64,000 bases of DNA, from assembly GCA_030549495.1 (NCBI GenBank), contig JAUIRK010000891.1:434001-498000 (forward strand). Direction: 5' to 3'. This document shows positions 57,449-64,000 of the stretch, in pieces. The notes below the pieces were generated by a model. That model worked only from the letters and a program-made list of their open reading frames with translations. It made no database searches and had not been told where the DNA came from. Origin of the DNA: Nectonema munidae. Taxonomy: Eukaryota > Nematomorpha > Nectonematoida > Nectonematidae. The position numbers and the translations under genes were made by a program. Positions within the stretch are counted from its first letter, which is position 1. Every line of letters begins with the position of its first letter.

Positions 57449-58775
57449 CAGAGGCGTAGCTAGAGGGGGGCAAGGGGGCAGTGCCCCCCCCCCCCCCTCC
57501 CCCCTCCAAATACCTTTCCTCCCCCCTCCCAATACCTTTCCTCCTCTCTCTTATAAACACTTTCTTTGACCCACCTAATCCTCCTCCTTAGTTTATTTTT
57601 GTATAAATGTAAATCCTGTTTGTCAACTCAATCTTTTCGCTAATACTTAAGAATCATATATGCTTCCGATTAATTAGCACTTTGATGTATGATGATAAGG
57701 ATGAGTTGAGGATGACTATGATGATGATACAGAAGCATATTCGTTTATAACAACTAGCATTGACCCAATTTTGCACATCTTAGCTTTTATTTTCATATGT
57801 ATTTTGGAAACAAATGTGATCTATCACATAATGCATGTATGATCAATGTATCAGCAGATTTGCAGAACTGATGAGTGCTTCTGCACATCTTCTAACATAT
57901 CAATAACTTATAAATCTAATTCATAACATTTATATAAACTGATCAATCTCCATGACAATCAGTGTGATTTTTTGAACTTAACTAATATGAGTTCTCTTTT
58001 AGACAATCTTGGAATAAAACATGATGTATATTTTGAAAGACAAGTGTTGGTTGCAAAGAATTTCTTAATGAAAGAATACAATTCATCAAACCATGAATAT
58101 TTGGGTGATGTTTTGACTGTTTTAAAGCCTTTGAAATATGCATTTAAAAGTGTGTATGACTTGTATGTGGGTATAATTCCAAAAAATGAAACATAAATTT
58201 TTGATAATGTTTCGTTTTTCATTCAAAGGTGCAATTACTATTGGAGTAAGCATTGCTTCATGCGAACGAGCTTTTTCTTGACTCAAACGAATTTTAAGGA
58301 GCCAAAGATGTTCAATGCTTCACGAAAGGAAAAAAATCTCATGATTCTTTCATATCTTAAAAAATATACACAAAAAATAGACATGGATGAAGTATTGAAG
58401 CTTTTTTCAAGAAAATCAAGAAGAGTTCAACTTTTCTAAGAAAGTCATCATAATAAAATTTTGAGTTACTTTGATTGTTATTATCAACATAATATTACAG
58501 TTTAAATGTAAATAAATCTTAGATATAAATTATTTAAATTCAGCTCTATTTGTGCCGACTTCAATGCGATAGAAATTTGTAGACTTTTTTGTAGTTTACA
58601 AACTGATGTATCCAAAACATGTTTGCTTGTATAAAAAATCACTGAGTCAGTTTAGAAAAAACAGGTAAATTCGCTACTTAATTAATTTTGTAAGTTATTC
58701 TGAATTTAACTTCCCCCCCCCCCCCCCAAGTTCTTTGTATGCCCCCCTAAATTCCATTTTCTCGCTACGCCACTG
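57449..58775 (+). mobile_element. hAT element, internally deleted, with perfect 8-bp duplication
   Basis: The ends are CAGAGGCGTAGCTAGAGG on the left and, inverted from the right, CAGTGGCGTAGCGAGAA. GTCAGACC flanks both sides (57441-57448 and 58776-58783), the 8-bp duplication of hAT elements. Plus-strand coding remnants at about 57970-58440 read VYFERQVLVAKNFLMKEYNS, then SIASCERAFS, a stop, LKRILRSQRCSMLHERKKNL and LSYLKKYTQKIDMDEVLKLF, the C-terminal dimerisation domain. N-terminal and catalytic parts are missing, so it is non-autonomous. It sits inside the minus-strand transposase-like gene, whose reading stops at DYRS and resumes at LTYKL. Confidence 0.93.
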
Positions 58776-59017
58776 GTCAGACCTATAATCACAGCTTTTG
58801 GTTAAAAAAAAATCTAATTTGTCTCTAAAAAATTTGTTTTGCAAATACTTACTTGAAAGCCCATCAAAAATTCGATTAGAGCAAAAACTTTCCACTTCTT
58901 CATTAGAGTAGATAGAGTTAGACTGTTGAAGAAACTCTGTTAATTTATTTTTAAATAAGTCTTCGGTTAACTCGATAATTTCAGATACAATAGCCTCACT
59001 GAGATTATGCTTGGCAC

Positions 59018-59466
59018 CAGTGACGTAACTAGATGGGGGCGGTCCGCCCTGGGCGGCACATTTTTAGGGGCGGCATATTTTGAAATCACTCATATATTGC
59101 AATCAATATGAGGTTGAGATCTTTATAACAGTTTGTGTTATAAGAGATTTTCATTTGACAAACACAAAAAACATGCATACACAACAAATCTGAGACCTGA
59201 AAAAAGTTTTTGACTAAGTTATTGAAGAGTTTGCTAACAAAAAAGCTAGAAAAGTTCATCTATAAACGGTTGAAAATGAATATTTGTATGTAATTAAATA
59301 AATTATTCAGTTTTTTTTATTTTCATAGAATTATTTATAAGCATTTATATAAAACTAATTTATAAATAAATAAAGTTTTATGCGTTTTTAACCAATTTTT
59401 TTAAATAAAAAGGGGCGTCAAATTTATGACCCGCCCGGAGCAGCAATTCTCATGGTTATGCCTCTG
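59018..59466. mobile_element. hAT-type MITE, 449 bp, with perfect 8-bp duplication
   Basis: The left end is CAGTGACGTAACTAGATGGG and the right end, inverted, is CAGAGGCATAACCATGAGAA. CTTGGCAC flanks both sides (59010-59017 and 59467-59474). G-rich blocks (GGGGGCGGTCCGCCCTGGGC) lie just inside the left end. No coding is present. It interrupts the minus-strand transposase-like gene between NLRAK and HNLSEAI. Confidence 0.92.
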
Positions 59467-59886
59467 CTTGGCACGCAAATTTAATAGAAATAGAGCTGTA
59501 CTATAATCTGACTCACTAGATGAATGAGTTTCAGAAAACTTTTCTACTGAAGGATAAGAGTAATGAATATCATTATTGTCCGTATTGAAATGCTTACGAC
59601 TACAATGCTTGCGAAAAACAGTGTAACTATGAAAACTTTTTTTACAACTTTCGAAACTACAATTAAATAAAAGATTAGACTCCTCTTTGCCTCGAAACTA
59701 AATATTTTTAAAAAAATGTCATAATTAGTATCGAAAAAAGAACAAAATGGGCACTTGTGCATAATGAGTGAAAAAATTAAAAGCACCAAATCAAATAAAG
59801 TACAAAGAGAAAAAGAAGAAACTAGCGCAGAGCAGAGCAATGCTGAAAATAAATGTATTGAGGAGACATTGCTGTATGATATATAC

Positions 59887-62227
59887 CAGAGATGTCCAAG
59901 ACGTCGATCGCGATCTACCAGTCGATCGTGAAAGGACTTCAGGTAGATCGCGAGATGTTTTATGAAAATTTTTATATGAGCGAAAATTTTATTTAAAAAT
60001 ATTTTTTTTCACAAAATTTCATAATGATTTAATTGAAGAACATATTCGACTTTCTAATTACTGATCCGTTTTCGTCATGTAGACATGTGGCTAAAAGATG
60101 AACGAATATACTCATTTCATTTTTTATTTTTCACACAAATATTTATCAATTAAATGAGCAAAATTTTAAATATTTTATGTATAAAATGATAACCTTTAAA
60201 CCTAAATACTTCTCGAAATATTCAAACTGAACGAAATTTAGCAAAAAGTAGATGGAAGAAAATTAATATCTATATGAAACATTGTAAACAATTTCAATGA
60301 TATATTTGAATATTTATCAGGTTTTAATAATCAAATAATTTAAAAAATAAATTTTCTTATTTTAATTTTAATGAACGAATTTTTTTAAAAAAGTTTTAAT
60401 TATTTATTTACCTTAAAAAAATTCTTCTATTTAAAAAAAATTTTTTATTGAAAAAATATTCAATTTGTTTAAATAAGTTATTTGTAGTGATATTTAATTA
60501 CAATTTTTTTCAAAATCTGCCAACTGTGCCCTATTTGCTTCTTTCAAAGTAGCTCAAGTTCTGATTAAGAATAATAATTCATTCAATGATGGAGAAATAG
60601 TTTTAAAAACTTTTATCGAAGCTGGTGAAGTTCTTTTCCAAAATATGAAAAACAAGTTCGAGATTATAACAAATATTAAAAATGAGTCACTGTCAAGAAA
60701 CACAATCATGAGAAGGACCGAAGACATTGGCGATGATATCAACCGAATTTTTAAAATAATTGAAAAGTGTGTAGTGTTCTCTCTTCAATTAGATGAGTTA
60801 ACTGATTTCGTTGGTACTGCACAGTTATGCATATTCATCGGGATGGTTTTTGGAGATATGTCAACAAAAGAAGAACTGTTGACTATCATTCCAATGAAAG
60901 AGAGAACAAGAGGGCAGGATATTTATGATTCATTCAAGTTTTTTGTTTCATCGACTAACCTTTCACTCCATAAGTTAGTTTCATTGAATACAGATGGAGC
61001 TCCAGCGATGGTGGGTAATAAAAGTGGTTTTATCGCCCTTTGTAAAAATGATGAAAGCTTTCCAAAATTTACTGATTATCACTGTATAATTCACAATCAA
61101 GTTTTATGCTAAAAAGTTTTAAATTCAATCATGTAATGGACGTGGCCTTCAAAACAGTCAATTACATAAGATCAAAAAGTTTATCACGAGACAGTTTAGG
61201 GCTTTATTGGAAGAATCTGGAGAAGAAAAAAATGAACTTCTTCTTCAGAGAGCTTCTACCGCAAGTTCGTACATTTTTAGAAACCAAAAGTATTTCAATT
61301 CCTGAACCTAGTGATGATGAATGGTGTTGTGATCTAGCTTTTTACTGTGACATAACGGAAAAACTCAATGAATTTAATCTCCAACTTCAAGGAAAGGAAA
61401 AAAGACTAATGGATATGCTTGGGCATATTAATTCTTTCAATGAAAAGCTGAATCTGTTAATCAAACAACTCAAAAGCACAGACTTCAAACACTTTTCAAT
61501 TATGAAGGATGAAATCAGAAATAAAAAGAACGTTTCTATTGAAAAATATCTCGAAAGTTTATTTTTACTTCAGAAAGAGTTTAACAAACGATTTGCTTCT
61601 TTTGGAGAGCTCCGAATCATTTTAACTTTTTTATCCAATCCTTTTCATGAAGAAGTTGATATTGAAAAATTTAGCCAGCAATCTTAAAAACAAGTTTGAT
61701 TTCAAGAGTCTAGCTGACTTGGAGGACTAACTAATCACTTTCAAATGCGACTTAACTTTGATAACATTGCTGAAGGAATCTGATTTTAAAAAGTACATTC
61801 AGAAAACTAAATACCCGAGTATTTGGAAAATATATGCTACTTTTCGGATTTTTTTGGTTCCACATATTTGTGTGAATCCACTTTTTCTATTATGAATATC
61901 ATTAAAACTAAAAACAGATCAAAACTGACAAATGATCATTTGAATTCCTGCTTGAAAATAGCACTGACAACTCAAAATCCAAATATTGAAAAGCTTGTTG
62001 AAAAAATGCAAATTCAGGTCCTTTCAAAAAAATATTGATTTTTTATTTTTTTTTCATGTCATAGTTTTTATTTTTCGTGCAATATTATGTTCATTATCAT
62101 TTTAATAAAAATTTTTACGTGTTTTAATTCAAAAAAATTGGCACTCCTTTATATATTTTTCGAGTAGATCAATGAAATTTTTTTGAAAAAAGGTCGAACT
62201 AAGCAGAAAAAAGGTTGGACATGCCTG
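59887..62227 (+). mobile_element. hAT element, 2.34 kb, with perfect 8-bp duplication
   Basis: The ends are CAGAGATGTCCAAGA and, inverted from the right, CAGGCATGTCCAACC. ATATATAC flanks both sides (59879-59886 and 62228-62235). Left of the coding region are nested GATCG-rich motifs (GTCGATCGCGATCTACC, CAGTCGATCGTGA, AGGTAGATCGCGA), likely subterminal binding sites. The transposase remnant inside is given separately. Confidence 0.93.
60505..62038 (+). pseudogene. hAT transposase remnant, ZBED5/SCAND3/GTF2IRD2-like group
   Basis: Readings in order are LSRNTIMRRTEDIGDDINRI, VVFSLQLDELTDFVGTAQLC (first catalytic Asp region), LVSLNTDGAPAMVGNKSGF (second Asp region), YHCIIHNQVLC, LKSFKFNHVMDVAFKTVNYI, NEFNLQLQGKEKRLMDMLGH and finally FGSTYLCESTFSIMNIIKTK with LTNDHLNSCLKIALTT (hAT C-terminal dimerisation). 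A stop and frame change fall near 61110, and stops and frame changes near 61685-61820 break the C-terminal third. The N-terminal BED-type finger is not seen. It is therefore a dead copy, but its motifs are well preserved and its age is moderate. Confidence 0.88.
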
Positions 62228-62235
62228 ATATATAC

Positions 62236-62930
62236 CATTGAAAAGTGTATGAAGAGAGCAGGAAATGAAATTATATTGCGTCAAAAAGAGGAGAAACATA
62301 ACTCAAACGGAAGTTGAGAAAAACGTCGATTTTTTTGAACATTATGTGCTTACAACAGTGTTGCTCAAATGAAAGAGCTGCAGTTGGCTATGCCGCGTTG
62401 ATAACACATGCGTTTTCGCTTTATAGTGCTTAAATTTTCATACATACCACAAATAATAATAACGTTAAGTTTCAATATTCCCCGTGATGGAACTTACCAT
62501 GGTGGAATATAGCGTGGTGAAAATTACGGCGTTGGAATTTTCCTTGTTGGAATTTACCTGGAACACTTCCAAAAGAGTCATCTGAAAACAAATAATTTAT
62601 AACCATATTCTGCAAATATCTCTGGAAAATTAGCTAATATGAAGCGCTGACGAGATAAGCGTTAGTGTACGTGGCATTAAAATTAAAAAGCAATTTTACA
62701 ATAATTAATTTGGTTTGAATAATTTTAAAAACAGTGATAGATGGCATTAAAAATCTGCCATCTTTTTAAACATTAATTTTTATATACTTGGTGTTATTAT
62801 TCATTCTTTTTTTCTTTTCACTGATTTTTAAACATTTCAAATTTTGATCTTTAGGGCCCGAAACATTTATAAGATTAAACGATTTCGAAAAAAACACCCT
62901 GTTATTTCAGTGTGAACACGATCGTGTTCA
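62236..62930. other. No gene; short degenerate tandem repeat and a palindrome
   Basis: At about 62482-62570 the unit 'gttggaatttacc' recurs four to five times with a period near 16-17 bp in degenerate form (GATGGAACTTACC, GGTGGAATATAGC, GTTGGAATTTTCC, GTTGGAATTTACC). At 62913-62930 lies the perfect 18-bp palindrome TGAACACGATCGTGTTCA. No coding region is supported. Confidence 0.6.
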
Positions 62931-63700
62931 AGTGGGCTGATGAGAGTTAGGTAGGTAGGTAGATTTCAAAGCACTTTCCAGCGTGTGCTGATATGCTCGC
63001 GTAAGCTTGAGAGTTGGTTAAGGAGGATGCAGATGTTGGCAGAGATAGAGAGGAGTTACAGATGTTATTCTAAAAATAGAAAGGAAAGGCAGATTAGTTT
63101 GTTATAGGGTTATCAACGGTGGTGAGAGTTATTTCAATGGTGTCAATGAGGGTTGCTAGGGATTTTAGTAGTGTTGGGTGTAACGGAAGATCTGAGAGTG
63201 TTGTTGGAGATCTATTAAGTAAAGAAAAGCAGCGAAATAAAAGATCTTGGCGATGATAAGAGAAGATTTGACATGTGAAGATGAGGTGGTATGGCGTTTG
63301 TGTCGCATCCGAAACGACAGTATGGATTTTCGCTTACTTTAATTCGGAAGAGATATGCTTTGCATGGGCAGTGGCCTGATAGCCAACGAATGGTTGAACG
63401 AGGTGGTTTAAATTTTTTGTTTTTGAAAGTTGTGTGAATTGTGCTGATGTGGTAAAAAGGAGATTAGTGTATTTTGAGATGAAGATATGGACACCTGCCA
63501 TTCTTCTAGAGAGGATAAGTGAATGTGCGTTAGAAAGGTTTTGAGAGGTATGGAGTTGAGAGGGATGTGAGAGGTTAGGTGTAAGTTTGAGGTTAAGTAG
63601 TCTACGAGGGAGTTTTCTGGTATGTTTAGGTGAGCAGGGCACCAACATAGGTGTATGTGGAAATGTTTTGTAAGATTCATTAGGGAGGAGGCTAATAATT
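62931..63700 (-). mobile_element. LINE 3' fragment with RNase H domain
   Basis: The minus strand from about 63700 reads HFHIHLCWCPAHLNIPENSL and VDYLTS, the conserved third part of a LINE-type RNase H (pattern W.P.H..I.GNE.VD.LA). The family linker follows: LVQPFVGYQATAHAKHISSE, and, after a stop, DATQTPYHLIFTCQIFSYHR, the CxC...ETPYHLIF.C zinc-binding tail found after RNase H in I/Jockey/R1-type LINEs. The 3' end is near 62931, where repeated CTACC units (TACCTACCTACCTAAC on the minus strand) may be its tail. Several stops are present and the upstream RT is absent. Confidence 0.7.
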
Positions 63701-63742
63701 TGTTAAATAAAAAAAAAGTCCTGATGTAATTGGAATTGGAGT

Positions 63743-64000
63743 AGATCAAAAAAAGGATACTATATATAAAAAAAAGAAAATTGTTTGAAACAAAGTATTT
63801 GTACAACCATGACAACAAAATCGTTCTTTGTTCGTATAAAGCTAAAACTTTTGAAAATTCATTAAATATAAATGATAAATTGAACAAAATTGAAAAATTA
63901 ATCATTGAGTCTTGTCAGAAAAATTATTCGGACGTTGTAAAAGATTATACATTCAAGGGAAGTTTATTCAGTTCTAAAGCAAGTGTTAATTCTAATTGTT
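63743..64000 (+). CDS. Open frame running off the edge, LINE ORF1-like
   Basis: After a TAG at 63740 the frame stays open to the window edge. It reads KLFETKYLYNHDNKIVLCSY, SLNINDKLNKIEKLI, SCQKNYSDVVKDYTFKGSLF and SSKASVNSN. A short coiled helix followed by 'KNYSDVVK' is reminiscent of 'KRSFADAVK' in the PHD-type LINE ORF1 copies in this window, and of LINE ORF1 proteins in general. No start codon is evident in this frame, so it could be an internal part of ORF1 or an unrelated exon. The call is weak. Confidence 0.3.

Larger units (their letters stand above)
53907..59770 (-). pseudogene. Large transposase-like gene (CACTA/tnp2-like animal family?), interrupted by three transposons
   Basis: Pieces in order on the minus strand are as follows. 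At 59770-59480, a C2H2 finger region (HKCPFCSFFDTNYD, then NCSFESCKKSFHSYTVFRKH). At 59009-58784, a helical segment (HNLSEAIVSEIIELTEDLFK). At 57440-57170, LTYKLCKKSKVKRLTDVYAY. At 54970-54692, GQLLFVLGDTLATNFISGFK. At 54548-54348, MHILLEGIVPLEIKLMLNNF. At 54170-53930, LTPKMHYLTHFVDQIARFGQ and CMRFEAKHNVFKK. The 'D.LA...GF', 'DPMH.LLEG' and 'K.H...H....GP...MRFE.KH' landmarks occur together in a widespread animal protein family that resembles CACTA (tnp2) transposases. I assign it by recollection only. Merlin (56.3-57.1 kb), hAT (57449-58775) and a MITE (59018-59466) interrupt it, and further stops are present. Confidence 0.5.

Noticed and set aside
62936-62990. Hammerhead ribozyme (CTGATGAG seen at about 62937)
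   Set aside because: No following CGAAA core and no enclosing stems. A similar CTGATGAG near 57870 failed in the same way.

Overview
The window looks like intergenic, repeat-rich DNA from a small-bodied invertebrate with a very AT-rich nuclear genome. Four things point there: metazoan gene fragments (VPS53, a TRPC/TRP-gamma-type channel, a SAM-domain gene), one apparent 51-bp intron ending in TTTTTTTCAG, animal-type transposons (CR1-like and Jockey-like LINEs, Tigger/pogo, hAT, Merlin, Ty3/gypsy), and long, nearly gene-free AT-rich stretches. The species cannot be told from the sequence. Nothing prokaryotic, no CRISPR array and no rRNA or convincing tRNA gene was seen.

Layout, 0-20 kb: a satellite of about 217-239 bp units (1-2296) abuts the 3' end of a minus-strand Jockey-like LINE (2297-about 4130). 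A minus-strand VPS53 pseudogene (about 4.7-7.7 kb) is split cleanly by a second, 5'-truncated copy of that LINE (5203-5692). Next comes a perfect (GAA)n tract of about 4.5 kb (8737-13231). It abuts the 3' end of a decayed minus-strand CR1-like LINE (13232-17562), which itself contains a plus-strand insertion ending in a short TTC run. A terminal-inverted-repeat element follows at 19350-19948.

20-41 kb: a frame-shifted TRPC-like exon (20240-20646) is followed by a long empty stretch. At 25319-27245 lies a complete-looking Tigger/pogo transposon with a 517-codon transposase, TIRs and TA duplications. A LINE ORF1 with a PHD finger sits at 28 kb. At 31960-33960 an open gene encodes a single-pass membrane protein with a Lys/Ser-rich tail of 59-residue repeats, preceded by tandem repeats that each carry a CCAAT box. 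A SAM-domain gene follows (35.1-36.2 kb), then a hAT element with a dead Tigger nested in it (37989-39677) and another LINE ORF1 remnant.

41-64 kb: an array of three head-to-tail Ty3/gypsy-type proviral fossils shares four matching 407-bp LTRs and sits between a single pair of 5-bp duplications (41715-53848). To its right is a matryoshka. A minus-strand transposase-like gene with a C2H2 finger (about 53.9-59.8 kb) is interrupted by a Merlin remnant, a 1.33-kb hAT and a 449-bp MITE; the last two have perfect 8-bp duplications. A further 2.34-kb hAT with perfect 8-bp duplications follows at 59887-62227. The window ends with a LINE RNase H fragment and an open reading frame that runs off the edge.

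The genes do not form a pathway. The window is chiefly a record of successive transposition. The items most likely to be functional are the Tigger transposase at 25.6-27.1 kb, the repeat-tailed membrane protein at 32-34 kb and perhaps the SAM-domain gene. All family assignments were made by eye; no database search or alignment program was run.
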